The position numbers and the translations under genes are program-made. From Akkermansiaceae bacterium (GTDB lineage: Bacteria > Verrucomicrobiota > Verrucomicrobiia > Verrucomicrobiales > Akkermansiaceae): 64,000 bases of DNA. The stretch covers positions 22,461 through 86,460 of the forward strand of contig CAISTY010000231.1 in assembly GCA_903888515.1 (NCBI GenBank), written 5' to 3'. Below the pieces are notes generated by a model. It was not told the DNA's origin. It searched no databases and worked only from the letters and a program-made list of their open reading frames with translations. The first letter of the stretch is position 1; the number at the start of each line of letters is the position of its first letter. This document shows, in pieces, positions 49,774 to 59,241 of this stretch.

Positions 49774-52419
49774 TCACTGAGTCGGCAGGTCGAGCAGGGG
49801 AAGAACCCCTGCGCCCGGATCCGAGCTTCCTCCAGTGGGGACGGGAACCGCGCTCTCCGCTTCGGCACCGCGGAGCGGGCGACCGGTTGCATCGATGATC
49901 TGCGCGGTGACGAAGACAATCAGATTGCTCTTGATCCGGTTCTCCGAGCTGGTCTGGAAGAGGCGGCCGATGATCGGAATGTCACCGAGGATAGGCACCC
50001 TGTCCTCCACTTTCTGGACATCTTCACGCATCAATCCGCCGACGGCGACGGTATAGCCGTCATAGATGGTGAGCGCGGTGTTGACCCGGCGGGTCGAAAA
50101 TACCGGCATTTCGATGCGGTTTTCGGTCAGGGTATTGGTGACCGGGTTGCCCAACGCGTCGGTGGAGCTGGATTGGATCGGGCTACCGTAGTTGACGAAT
50201 CCTTCGAACTCGACGATTTCCGGAACGAAGCGCAGGTCGATCACGAAATCATTCACCCCGATGGTGGGTTCGATTTCGAGGGTGACACCGGTATTGCGGG
50301 TTTCGAACGCGGTGGGAGTCGAGGGGGTGACGGGGAAGCCGCCGCCTTGGTTGCCGCCGGCGATGCCGCCGCCGATGCCGCCGCCGATGCCGCCTTGGAT
50401 GCCGCCGCCGAATTGCTGGGGAATTTGCGGGGGTTCGTATTCGGTCGGGTAGATGAATTCACGGATGATTTCGATGGTGGCCTTTTGGCCGGAACGAGCG
50501 GTGACCGAAGGAGCGGTCATCAGGTCCGTACCTTTTTTCTGGGCCAGTCCGCGCATGATCATCTGGACCTGGCCATCCGAGAAGAGCCCGGTGAGGGCCA
50601 TGATGCCGGGTGCGACGCTGTTCCTTTGGGATGCACGGTTCGGGTTATTGAGGATGGCGTCGATGCTGTTGCGGTTGACCGCCTGGTCACCGGAACGCAG
50701 GCCGCTGGTGACGATATTGGAGTTGACGGCTCGTTCCCCGACGACCGGGACGCCCGCGACATTCGTGCCGTCCACCGGACTGATGAAGTCTCCGCCGGTA
50801 CGGCCGGGTTGATTGCCTCTGGTGCCGCCAGCGGCGAAGATATTGTTAGAAAGGCCGAAGGGGGTGACGATCCAGTCGAAGCCGAGTTCGTCGTTGTTTT
50901 CCTGGGTGATTTCGACGAACTTGGTGGTGATTTTCACCTGTCTGGCACTTTTGCTGGCGCTGTCCACGAGTTGTTCCACCTTATCGAGTTCGGTGGGGGT
51001 ATTGGTGACGAGAAGCATGCCGTTGGCGCTTAGAGTGGCGGATGTTCCTTCAGGGAAATTAATCCCGGCATTCTTGAGCAGTTCGAGAATCGGCTTGCGG
51101 GCTGCCAATTTTTTGGTACCGCCTGATGAGGTAGTGGCGAAGGGATCCGCCGCAGCAGGCGCCCCGCCGCCATCGTCGCCACTGCTGAGAGACGAGATGA
51201 AATCGGGAGGTACCGGAAACGAGCGGGTGAAGATGTCCTCGCCGGACTCGGTCTGGGGCACGAGCGTCACTGCGAAATCGTCCACTTTGTAGCGGAGTTT
51301 GACTTGATCGCAGATATATTTGAGAGCGACGGCAAGGGGCACGTTGCGGATTCTGAGTTCTTTAACGCGGAGGGAACCCGGGTCGCTGACGGGCACGGCA
51401 GCATCCGTTGCGGGCACGGTGGGGTCAACGGCGGTATCGGCACCCGTCACGCCGGGAGCCCTTGGGCGACGGACGACGAAGTTGACACCCTTTCTGGCAG
51501 GGTCGAGTTCCAGAGTATCGAGTTCGGCGGCACGCATGCGCAGGAAGTCGATGGCTTCCTCTACGGTGGTGTCATCGAAATCGATTTTAGGAATGATGAT
51601 GCGGCGGAGTTTTTCGGTAATATAAGCAACGCCGCCGATATCGTCCCGGCGTTGTCCGGTATCGGGGGGAATGTTGATGTCGCTGATGGGAACGGAGAGT
51701 TCCCAAGCGGCGTCCACTTGCGAGAGCAGTTCCGCGCGGGTATGGTCGTAAGCGGCGCGGTAGTAATCTGACTTGGCTTGGGCGATACGCTCGAGGCCGC
51801 GGCGGGCGGCGGAGTTGTGTTGATCGGTGCGGAGCACTTTTTCGTAGTCGCGCTTGGCATCGTCATATTTCCCGAAGTTGTAGTTGCCCTCGGCGATATA
51901 GAGGGCGCGACGGACCTTATCGATGTTCTGGGTGTGCTCGAAGGTCAGGGCGGGATTGGTGCGGATCGGATCGTCGAGATAACCGAGTTCACGCTTGGCG
52001 GCGGCGTTGTTGGGGTCCACGGCGAGAACGCCTTCGAGCAATCCGCGCGCTTCGGTGTATTTGCCGACCTTGCGGTGTTGCATCACCAGAGCCACGCTGG
52101 CATCGCTTTTATGGGCGATGATGCTGAGGCGGCGATCCGCGTACAACGGCGCATCCGGCACCTTGGAGAGAGCCTGGGTGTATTTGTCCACAGCTTGCTG
52201 ATAGTCGCCCTGGGCATAGGCTTGGCGGCCTTCGGCGAGAAGACGGTCGCCCTCGGCGATTGCGTTCTGGCGGCGGATCATTTCGCGCTGGGCGAGGTCG
52301 CTATAACTGTTATTGGTTTCGCGGGCATTCGTCAGGGAAATGGTCACAGGCATGGTGGTTGCCAAGGCCATTAACGTGATAGTGGTGCGACTGGGGCGAT
52401 GTGTGAGCGTCTTTTGCAT
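49774..52419 (-). CDS. secretin of a type IV pilus-like system (Amuc_1098-like)
   Basis: An 881-residue outer-membrane secretin. After a signal peptide it has a TPR-rich N-terminus (about 35-230, with LLAEGRQAYAQGDYQQAVDKYT), secretin N-domains (VKELRIRNVPLAVALKYI) and a C-terminal secretin domain (LTIYDGYTVAVGGLMREDV, VPILGDIPIIGRLFQ). A Gly-rich stretch of [11 protein letters not shown] type is embedded in it, which can form part of the channel region. It is the last gene of a five-gene minus-strand cluster identical in order to Amuc_1098-1102 of Akkermansia, so it is the channel of that pilus-like machine. Confidence 0.9.
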   Translation of the reverse strand: MQKTLTHRPSRTTITLMALATTMPVTISLTNARETNNSYSDLAQREMIRRQNAIAEGDRLLAEGRQAYAQGDYQQAVDKYTQALSKVPDAPLYADRRLSIIAHKSDASVALVMQHRKVGKYTEARGLLEGVLAVDPNNAAAKRELGYLDDPIRTNPALTFEHTQNIDKVRRALYIAEGNYNFGKYDDAKRDYEKVLRTDQHNSAARRGLERIAQAKSDYYRAAYDHTRAELLSQVDAAWELSVPISDINIPPDTGQRRDDIGGVAYITEKLRRIIIPKIDFDDTTVEEAIDFLRMRAAELDTLELDPARKGVNFVVRRPRAPGVTGADTAVDPTVPATDAAVPVSDPGSLRVKELRIRNVPLAVALKYICDQVKLRYKVDDFAVTLVPQTESGEDIFTRSFPVPPDFISSLSSGDDGGGAPAAADPFATTSSGGTKKLAARKPILELLKNAGINFPEGTSATLSANGMLLVTNTPTELDKVEQLVDSASKSARQVKITTKFVEITQENNDELGFDWIVTPFGLSNNIFAAGGTRGNQPGRTGGDFISPVDGTNVAGVPVVGERAVNSNIVTSGLRSGDQAVNRNSIDAILNNPNRASQRNSVAPGIMALTGLFSDGQVQMIMRGLAQKKGTDLMTAPSVTARSGQKATIEIIREFIYPTEYEPPQIPQQFGGGIQGGIGGGIGGGIAGGNQGGGFPVTPSTPTAFETRNTGVTLEIEPTIGVNDFVIDLRFVPEIVEFEGFVNYGSPIQSSSTDALGNPVTNTLTENRIEMPVFSTRRVNTALTIYDGYTVAVGGLMREDVQKVEDRVPILGDIPIIGRLFQTSSENRIKSNLIVFVTAQIIDATGRPLRGAEAESAVPVPTGGSSDPGAGVLPLLDLPTQ

Positions 52420-52479
52420 AGTGAGCTGAGGTTTTCTGGCGATGTTTTAGAGGTTTGGAAAGCGATTTCTTGAAAGAAT

Positions 52480-53532
52480 TCAATCGTTCTTCCGGGAAAG
52501 GCTGCCTTTGTTGATTTTGAGGGACTTGAGATCGCCCTGAGCATCGGTGTATTCCACCGTGACGGACTCGGGATCGACCTTTTTGAGGAGGAAATCCTTA
52601 GTAGGGGCATTGGGAGGCACGGCGAACTTGGTGTTTTCCTCGACCTTGAACTCGTTGCCGTTCAAGCCTATCGCCTCCAGCGAGAAGACGGCGGTCCGGT
52701 CGTAGTTCAGGAAGTCGTTCTTGCGTATTTCCAGAATGGGCGAGGGAAGTTCGTAAACCACGCCCTTTTTGTTAGGGCGCTGGTCTTCGATGCGGACGAT
52801 GGTGCGCTCCATTTCGACATGGGTTTTCGGGCTCATCTCCTTGCGAACTTCAGAGCCTAACAACTTGAAGCGTTTGGCCATCGGTCCATTCGTGAAGAAC
52901 ACATCGTTGGGTGCGATCATTTCCCCGGGAGGGTTTTTGTTTTGTTGCCTTTTGTTGTCCTCGTAAGAGAAAGGGAACTTGCCACCATCGCCGTAACCCG
53001 GGCGGAGCACCCATGCCAGGCTCTCGTCCCTGACATACATGAGTTTGGCGATGAGTGCGGGAAACGACTTGCTGTTGGTAGGATCGGTTTTCGCGAGAAA
53101 CTCCTCCATGTTGGTGAAACCGTCCTCATCGGGGTCGCGCTTTGGCGAGTCGGCGAAGCCGGGGTCCAGACGGTTTTCCAGCCACCATGTGTTGGGGATT
53201 GGGGGATGGATGTCCGCGCCGGTGAGAGGATCCAAGGATTTGTCGGGATTGGAGCTTGGGACGAACAGGGGAATTCCGGTGAAGAGGTCCACCGGGCGAT
53301 CTCCGACCTTGGCCCGATTTAAGGTACGGTCGAGTTTCATGGATTGGAGTGCCTTGGGGATCAGATCGGCACCGGAAACTGCGGTGTCGTTATTACCCGC
53401 CCCTTTGGGCACATATGCAAAATCCTCGTTCACGCCGTCGGATTTTGTCCAGCCGAGCACGGCGAGGCCAAGAGCCATCACAATGGCACCGGCCAGCGCG
53501 ACTTTTTCGTAATTCTTTGAAAACCAGGACAT
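52480..53532 (-). CDS. Amuc_1099-like inner-membrane protein
   Basis: A 350-residue protein with one N-terminal membrane helix (about 12-28, VALAGAIVMALGLAVLG) and a periplasmic part rich in charged residues. A Ca-binding-repeat-like stretch (DPDEDGFTNMEEFLAKTD) suggests a small calcium-loop module near residue 130. It lies between the secretin and the Amuc_1100-like gene, in the position of Amuc_1099. It probably bridges the inner membrane assembly platform to the secretin. No other named family is seen. Confidence 0.75.
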   Translation of the reverse strand: MSWFSKNYEKVALAGAIVMALGLAVLGWTKSDGVNEDFAYVPKGAGNNDTAVSGADLIPKALQSMKLDRTLNRAKVGDRPVDLFTGIPLFVPSSNPDKSLDPLTGADIHPPIPNTWWLENRLDPGFADSPKRDPDEDGFTNMEEFLAKTDPTNSKSFPALIAKLMYVRDESLAWVLRPGYGDGGKFPFSYEDNKRQQNKNPPGEMIAPNDVFFTNGPMAKRFKLLGSEVRKEMSPKTHVEMERTIVRIEDQRPNKKGVVYELPSPILEIRKNDFLNYDRTAVFSLEAIGLNGNEFKVEENTKFAVPPNAPTKDFLLKKVDPESVTVEYTDAQGDLKSLKINKGSLSRKND

Positions 53533-53557
53533 GGTTGGGAAAGGTCTGGAATCAGGG

Positions 53558-54622
53558 TTAAGGAAGTTTCTTCAGGGGAAGGAATTGCATGAGATCAAGC
53601 CGCAGGAAGATCTGCAGTTCCTCATGGCCGAGGACTTGCGAGAGAATGCGGCCGGACTCACCCGTGGCGGGAGCGGGCGTAGCGGCGGGAGGTGCTGTTG
53701 CTGGGGGGGGGGAAGGGGCCGTGCCAGGGGCTGGTGCCGGGGCTGTGCCAGGGGCTGGTGCCGGGGCTGTGCCAGGGGCGGTTTTTTTATCATCCACCTT
53801 GGGTTCCTCGGTTGGGGGCAGGACGAATCCGCCGCCGGAGAAGATGCCATCGGGGGCGGCTGGGGGGGGGGCAGCCGGTTTGTCGAACTTGGCATCGGAG
53901 GAACGCGGCGGCTCTTTTTTGGTATTGGCGGCACTGACGGTGCGAATCACGACATAATAACCTGGCTGTTTGATGATTGCGGAGAGAAACGCGCGGGCGG
54001 ATTTTTCGGGGGCGGTGAAGGTGATTTCGAAGGGCAGCGAGCGGGCGACCTCGAATTTTCCGGGTTTATATTCCCGGCCATCCTCTTCGGGCAGGGGCGC
54101 GCGATGGAAATTATGGAGTTCGGTGGCACCGGATTTGGCCAGTGCGCAGATCAGGGTTTTGATACCGCTGAGTTCGTAGTTGAGAATGCCGGTGGCATTG
54201 CCGGGAGCGAGGCCGATTTTGTAGTTTTCGAAGCCGCAGAAGAACGGTTCCGGCACCTTGGTTCGCTCATCCTCGCAGACTTTGCGGACTTCCTCGTTGA
54301 CCGCCTTCAATTGGTTGGTGAAATCCTCCGGCGAGATGTTTTTCAGTTCTTTGGGGTGATACGCATCAAAGGCCGTCTGGAGCGATGCCGTGGCCTGCCG
54401 GTATTCATCGAGCGCCTTGCTCTTGCCGTCACAGTTTTCCGACCGGGGATAAAGTGCGCGGCCTTCGAACGATGTGACCTCGGCCGAAGTGGCGTCGAAT
54501 TCCTCCTTGGCTTGCAGGTAGCGGGCGGCTCCCTTGGATCCCGCCAGGAAAATGAGGATGGTGCCCACCAGGGTTCCTGCCCCGAGAGCGACCACAAATT
54601 TGTTGTCCTTGATCCAACTCAT
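53558..54622 (-). CDS. Amuc_1100-like (PilO-type) inner-membrane protein
   Basis: A 354-residue protein with a short cytoplasmic start MSWIKDN, one membrane helix (about 9-28) and a periplasmic coiled-coil then ferredoxin-like domain (PFEITFTAPEKSARAFLSAI). The layout and length match Amuc_1100, a PilO-like protein of Akkermansia known for host effects. Near the C-terminus an eight-residue unit PGTAPAPA is repeated three times. Two runs of ten G/C (about 53703-53712 and 53862-53871) lie in the coding sequence, within Pro codons. It probably forms the assembly platform with the neighbours. Confidence 0.85.
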   Translation of the reverse strand: MSWIKDNKFVVALGAGTLVGTILIFLAGSKGAARYLQAKEEFDATSAEVTSFEGRALYPRSENCDGKSKALDEYRQATASLQTAFDAYHPKELKNISPEDFTNQLKAVNEEVRKVCEDERTKVPEPFFCGFENYKIGLAPGNATGILNYELSGIKTLICALAKSGATELHNFHRAPLPEEDGREYKPGKFEVARSLPFEITFTAPEKSARAFLSAIIKQPGYYVVIRTVSAANTKKEPPRSSDAKFDKPAAPPPAAPDGIFSGGGFVLPPTEEPKVDDKKTAPGTAPAPAPGTAPAPAPGTAPSPPPATAPPAATPAPATGESGRILSQVLGHEELQIFLRLDLMQFLPLKKLP

Positions 54623-54651
54623 AAATCAGATGGGCGAATGATTGAAAACCG

Positions 54652-56520
54652 TCAATGGATGGTGACCTCGCGGGTCAATGGCAGGGTGATTTCAAAAGGC
54701 TGCGCGAGTTCCCCGCTTTTGCTGGAGACGGAGATCAGGAGAAATTTGGCGAGGTTCTGGTTGTCTAACAAATCGATCGTGCGTTTGGGATCCTTGGGAT
54801 CCTTGAGGGTGAAGCGGAAACAGGTGGATTTCTCGCGGAGGCTTTTCAGCAATTCGGAGACCAGGTTCTGGCTCTTGGGATTTTCCCGCCAGAAGCCCTT
54901 GATGCGGACGGCGTTGGCGGTGATACGGGTTGGCTCCTTCTGAGGGGTGGCCCTTTGCTCCGGTGACTGGAGCTGGATGTCCGCAAGCGAGGACTGGCCA
55001 TAGGTGTTGGTGACAAACTCCGGTCTGACGATGACTTGTCCGTTAGGACCTTTTGAAGCCTCAACCTTGGGCCCGAGCACCCGCAGCGCATCGAAGCCGT
55101 ACATCGGCTCGAAGTCCGTCAACCAGACCGCATCGCTGGCAAAGGCACCGCGGACTTCCGCGAGCAGATCCATCCAGAATACGTGGTCGGCCTCGATGTC
55201 CGTGTAAGCACCGGCAATCTGGCGGAGGTCGGTTTCCTTCAGGAGAAGCTCATCAATGCGCTGTGCCTTGGGTGCCAGATCATCCCGCGCTTCCGCCATG
55301 GTCCGTGCCTTGTCGGCGGCGGCTGAGGCGGCGGCGTTCTGATAGACGGCCCAGACGCCCATTCCTGCGAGCAGGATGGCGGCCGCGCCGATCAGATAGG
55401 GTTTTTTAAGGTCTGCGGCGCGGGCTTGTTCGACGACGAGCGGCACGAGGTCGATATTGATTTCGGATTTACCGATGCTGCGGAGGCCGAGGCCGACGAG
55501 TTCCCCCATCAGATGGCCTTCGCGCTGGACGACGGCCGGGTCGATAGCCTTGCCGATGGCGAGGTTGCGCACCGGATTGAAATACTCGACGGGAAGGTTG
55601 AGCTTTTCCTGGAAGAACTCCAGCGAGTAGGGAAGATTGGCGCCGCCACCGGCTAACAACACCCGGCGCGGGGCGCTGCCCCCATGCTGGCTGCGGTAAT
55701 AGTTGGTGGTCCGGGCAATCTCGGCGGGCAAGCGGCTGAGCGCGTTGCGGATGACCATCGCCAGAGCGGCGACCGACTCGTCCATCTGCTCGGTATGGCC
55801 GCCGCCCAGGGCGACGAGGCCGTTGGAGATTTTCTGGTGTTCGGCTTCCAGGAACGAGACTTGGTATTCCTTGGCGATGGCTGCGGTGATGGCGGTGCCG
55901 CCAATGGCGATGCTGCGGGTGAAGAAGCGCTTGCCCTCGATATAGAGGAGGTTGCTGGTTTTGGCGCCGATATCGATGAGTAGAATGGTTTCTTCAGGAT
56001 GGCCGTAGGTGGAGCGGAACGCGTTGTAGAGGGCCATGGGAGCCACATCGACTTCGGTAGTGCCGAGGCCGCAATCATTGACGGCGCCGTTGATTTCATC
56101 GAGTGCGTCACCCTTGATGGCCACGATGACCACCTCTTTTTCGGTGCCACCTTCGATGAGTTCATAATCCCAAACGACTTCCTGCAGCGGGAAGGGCACG
56201 TGTTGTTGGGCTTCGAAGGTGACCAACTGTTCGAGGTTGTCTGCCTGCAAGGGCGGCAGTTTGACGAAACGCGTGAAGACCGCCTGGCCGGAAATGGCGT
56301 AGCGGGCCTTGGTCTTTTCCACCTTGAGACGCTGGGCGAGATCGCCGATGGCAATCCGGGTTTGTGCGATCCGGGAAGCTTCCATGGCGGGGTCCGCGAC
56401 GATGGATTCCGAATCATAGGCCTTGAGGATCAAACCGCCGTTTTTCGAGGCTTCGAAGACGGCCATGCTGATGCGCTGGGATCCGATATTGAGTGCGACG
56501 GAAGTCTGGGTGTCAGCCAT
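54652..56520 (-). CDS. PilM-PilN-like fusion protein (Amuc_1101-like)
   Basis: A 622-residue protein. Residues 1-350 are an FtsA/actin-like ATPase of the PilM type: VALNIGSQRISMAVFEAS, LLIDIGAKTSNLLYIEGKR and VLLAGGGANLPYS. A transmembrane helix follows at about 380-400 (LIGAAAILLAGMGVWAVY), then a coiled-coil and a PilN-like periplasmic domain. PilM and PilN are normally separate proteins that form a ring on the inner membrane; here they are one chain. It is 29 bases downstream of the next gene's end in the cluster and in the place of Amuc_1101. Confidence 0.85.
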   Translation of the reverse strand: MADTQTSVALNIGSQRISMAVFEASKNGGLILKAYDSESIVADPAMEASRIAQTRIAIGDLAQRLKVEKTKARYAISGQAVFTRFVKLPPLQADNLEQLVTFEAQQHVPFPLQEVVWDYELIEGGTEKEVVIVAIKGDALDEINGAVNDCGLGTTEVDVAPMALYNAFRSTYGHPEETILLIDIGAKTSNLLYIEGKRFFTRSIAIGGTAITAAIAKEYQVSFLEAEHQKISNGLVALGGGHTEQMDESVAALAMVIRNALSRLPAEIARTTNYYRSQHGGSAPRRVLLAGGGANLPYSLEFFQEKLNLPVEYFNPVRNLAIGKAIDPAVVQREGHLMGELVGLGLRSIGKSEINIDLVPLVVEQARAADLKKPYLIGAAAILLAGMGVWAVYQNAAASAAADKARTMAEARDDLAPKAQRIDELLLKETDLRQIAGAYTDIEADHVFWMDLLAEVRGAFASDAVWLTDFEPMYGFDALRVLGPKVEASKGPNGQVIVRPEFVTNTYGQSSLADIQLQSPEQRATPQKEPTRITANAVRIKGFWRENPKSQNLVSELLKSLREKSTCFRFTLKDPKDPKRTIDLLDNQNLAKFLLISVSSKSGELAQPFEITLPLTREVTIH

Positions 56521-56583
56521 GATGAGCGGAAGAGGAAAGAATGGGCGGGGAAACGATGGGGATAAGGCCGAAGGAATGCACGA

Positions 56584-57225
56584 TTATTTGGTAATGCGGG
56601 GCTCGCTGATTTCCGCGTAGCGATCCCACCACAGGGCTCGGAACGGCGTTTCGTTTTTGTTGAGCAGCGGCACCGTATCATTTTTGGAAATTTTTTCGGA
56701 GGGCACGCTCCACCAACCGACTTGCCCCTTACTGGTTTCCTGCGCGACCTTTTCGCCATTCACGAAGACTTCATAGCCGACGAACTCGACCGAGTTCTTG
56801 CTCGCCCTGTCGGAGTGGGTGAGACGTTTGATCGAGGCTGGGGAAAGATACACCGAGACGAAGATATCCTGCTCCAAGGGCACGTTTACATGTTCGACGT
56901 CCTTGGTCAAAAGCAGATACTTGCCGGCTTTTTCCGGGTTTTTCACCGCGACATACCATTTCACGGTGAGTTTGTCGCAGGTTTTCGACTTGGGCTCGGG
57001 GTTGAGGAGCACCTTGAGCTTGACTTCGATATCGAGCCACTCCTTGGGTTTGAATGCTTTTTGTTTGCCGGTCATGCCCGCGAACTCCGGGGAAAGAATG
57101 TCATCGAAAGCGGGCTTGTCGCAGATCACTTTGGCTGCCTGTCCCGATGCACCGCTTATGGAAAGCCCGGTGATGACTGTGACAGCAAACAGGACCATGC
57201 ATTTGCAAAGGCGTGAAATCTTCAT
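56584..57225 (-). CDS. Amuc_1102-like exported protein
   Basis: A 213-residue protein with a signal peptide (ending ISGASGQA, about residue 29) and a beta-rich mature part. Landmarks are MTGKQKAFKPKEWLDIEVKL, LTVKWYVAVKNPEKAGKYLL and YLSPASIKRLTHSDRASKNS. No enzyme motif is visible. It is the first gene of the cluster in the direction of transcription, in the position of Amuc_1102. A periplasmic accessory role in the pilus-like machine is likely. The long first leader suggests the promoter lies in the 150 bases upstream, shared back-to-back with aroD. Confidence 0.75.
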   Translation of the reverse strand: MKISRLCKCMVLFAVTVITGLSISGASGQAAKVICDKPAFDDILSPEFAGMTGKQKAFKPKEWLDIEVKLKVLLNPEPKSKTCDKLTVKWYVAVKNPEKAGKYLLLTKDVEHVNVPLEQDIFVSVYLSPASIKRLTHSDRASKNSVEFVGYEVFVNGEKVAQETSKGQVGWWSVPSEKISKNDTVPLLNKNETPFRALWWDRYAEISEPRITK

Positions 57226-57378
57226 ACGTTGGTGATTTCGAGAAACCTAGGAAACCGGATTTGCGATGACCAGCAAAAATGACGGTTTTTCAGAAAATTT
57301 CATTTGAAGTAAATACAAGCGTGTCCGCGGCGGTCGCAAGCGATTGACGAAGTGCCGTGGGCGGCGCATCATTTGGCC

Positions 57379-58098
57379 ATGACGCAGGTGGATTATCCAG
57401 TGACTGACGGAGTGCCGGGAATCGTGGGCAGTTTCGGCAGCAGCGACGATCTCCGGCAGGCGGAGGCAGCGGCGGTGCGGGATTCCTGCGACATGGCGGA
57501 AATCCGGCTGGATCTCCTCATGATGGATGGGACGGCCGGGGAGGAACCGGCACTCTGGCGGCATTTGCAGGGACTTCCTCTGCTCTTCACGGCGCGGCGG
57601 CATGATGAGGGTGGAGCCCGCATGCTGAGCGCCGCCGTGCGGATGGAGTTGCTAGAAAGCGTGCTCGATCAGGCGGCATGGATCGATCTCGAGGTGGCCA
57701 GCATCGACGAAATGGGCGGGCTCCTGCAAACCCTGAAAACCCGGAGCATCCCTTGGATCGCCTCGTTGCATGATTTTGAAAAGTTGCCGGACACTGCGGT
57801 GTTAGAAACCGCCGTGCGGCGGGCGTTGGACGCCGGGGCCGGCGTGTTCAAAGCCGCCGCCCATCTCCGGCAACCGGCGGATCTTGCGCGCCTCGCGGAA
57901 TTCCAACTCGCGGACCACGGACTGCCGGTGGCCACCATGGGCATGGGGCCGCTGGCCGCAGTCTCGCGGCTGTTATGCGCCCAGTGCGGCAGCGTGCTCA
58001 ACTACGGCTACCTCGGAAAAACCGCCACCGCCCCCGGCCAGTGGGACGCCGCGCTGCTGAAAAAAACGATCGCACGCTTGGCGCCGTTGCGGCCCTAA
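57379..58098 (+). CDS. aroD: type I 3-dehydroquinate dehydratase
   Basis: A 239-residue class I enzyme of the shikimate pathway. Catalytic residues are placed normally: Glu in AEIRLDLL, His in WIASLHDFEKL, the Schiff-base Lys in AGVFKAAAHL, and the later Arg/Ser region ATMGMGPLAAVSR. It removes water from 3-dehydroquinate. The ATG at 57379 gives the usual short start; the gene is divergent from the pilus-like cluster. Confidence 0.9.
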   Translation: MTQVDYPVTDGVPGIVGSFGSSDDLRQAEAAAVRDSCDMAEIRLDLLMMDGTAGEEPALWRHLQGLPLLFTARRHDEGGARMLSAAVRMELLESVLDQAAWIDLEVASIDEMGGLLQTLKTRSIPWIASLHDFEKLPDTAVLETAVRRALDAGAGVFKAAAHLRQPADLARLAEFQLADHGLPVATMGMGPLAAVSRLLCAQCGSVLNYGYLGKTATAPGQWDAALLKKTIARLAPLRP

Positions 58099-58144
58099 CA
58101 AAAACTAACATGTCACTTCCACCGGCGCGTCCGGCAGCGCGTTG

Positions 58145-58300
58145 AGGCCAAATGATCGTGGATCGCGGATCACGGATCACGGATCGAAGATGGAAAAGAG
58201 CGAAGCGCTTATCCACAATCCACCATCCACCATCCACCATCCTCAATCCACAATCCACAATCCTCAATCCTCAATCCTCAATCCTCAATCGCCCCCCCTC
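58145..58300. repeat. simple repeats of GGATCAC and ATCCTCA/ATCCACA units
   Basis: First several GGATC(A/G)CGG units, then over a dozen 7-9 base units of the type CCACAATCCACA/CCTCAATCCTCA. They lie between the convergent ends of aroD and the exported-protein gene. The arms are partly complementary. No gene is present. Confidence 0.8.
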
Positions 58301-59027
58301 ACTCGCGCACCGAGCGGAAATAGCGCTTGGGAATTTCCTGGATGGAATACAAACGTGCGACCGTGCCGCCAGTGCCCGCGATGTGTTCCTCCACCATCGT
58401 CCAGGTCTGCAAATCCGTGGACGACTCGACCCGGTAACTCTGCCCCAGCGCCGCGCCAAATCGGATCTCCACCGCCGTGTAAATCACCAAGCTCGTCTCC
58501 GGCGTGCTGGTCGCCGAGGTCGGGCTGTAGCCGCTGTTGACTTCATAGCCGTCATTGAAGCCGTCCTCGTCCGTATCCCACAAGGCCGGGTTGCTGCCAT
58601 AGACCACGATCTCCTGATAGTTCGTTAGCCCGTCGCCATCGGGATCGCGGGAATCCTGCACGAAGATCGCGTTGATGGTCTTGTTGAAATCCATCAGGAC
58701 CGAGAGCGGATTGGCGTTGCCCGTGGCGTCGCCGGTCCATTTGCTGAACAGGTAACCGAGGTCCGGGGTGGGCGTGAGTTCAACCGTGGTATTGGGAACG
58801 AACTGCCTTTCAGGTGGCAGCACCGAGCCATGGAGCGCGTTGACCGCCAGATAGACATAGTCGCGGGTATCGACGAGGATGTTGCTCGATTCGATCAGAA
58901 TCCAGCGGGTCTCGACGTTGGTGTTGGATGACTCGGCGCTCACCCAGGTGGCGCGGGCCAATGGGGCGGGGAGTAACCATACCGTCGCAATGACGGCTGA
59001 AAGTTGGTGGAATTGGCGAAGGTTCAT
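58299..59027 (-). CDS. exported protein with thrombospondin type-3-like calcium repeats
   Basis: A 242-residue secreted protein: signal peptide (about 1-27, ending LARAT), an InlB-repeat-like sandwich (SVLPPERQFVPNTTVELTPTPD, FSKWTGDATG), then two calcium-loop repeats DPDGDGLTNYQEIVVYGSNP and DTDEDGFNDGYEVNSG. The C-terminal QSYRVESSTDLQTW and YFRSVRE are typical of verrucomicrobial secreted proteins and may be a sorting tail. The start is the ATG at 59027; the earlier ATG would add ten residues. Confidence 0.75.
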   Translation of the reverse strand: MNLRQFHQLSAVIATVWLLPAPLARATWVSAESSNTNVETRWILIESSNILVDTRDYVYLAVNALHGSVLPPERQFVPNTTVELTPTPDLGYLFSKWTGDATGNANPLSVLMDFNKTINAIFVQDSRDPDGDGLTNYQEIVVYGSNPALWDTDEDGFNDGYEVNSGYSPTSATSTPETSLVIYTAVEIRFGAALGQSYRVESSTDLQTWTMVEEHIAGTGGTVARLYSIQEIPKRYFRSVRE

Positions 59028-59079
59028 GACATGTGGATATTGAGAGTTGAATTGCATGTTAGATCACAGACGGGAACGG

Positions 59080-59230
59080 AAAGTGGCGGCGGATTGCATC
59101 CGCCATGCCAAAAATCTACAAGGGCATGGCGCTTGAAAAGCGCCGCCACGGGGCACCCGGCGGCTTCGTCCCTCAGCCCCCGGCTTGCCCTGCTAGACCT
59201 TGCTGTCTGTTCTGTTCTCACTGGCGCTCA
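59080..59230. repeat. REP-like hairpins (GCGGATTGCATCCGC and GGCGCTTGAAAAGCGCC)
   Basis: Two short palindromes lie within 65 bases (about 59085-59145). The following sequence reads GCGCCGCCACGGGGCACCC, a phrase common in such repeats of this phylum. It is non-coding, between the exported protein gene and the broken FGE-like gene, and resembles REP sequences mobilised by Y1 transposases. Confidence 0.55.
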
Positions 59231-59241
59231 GAGGAAGACTC

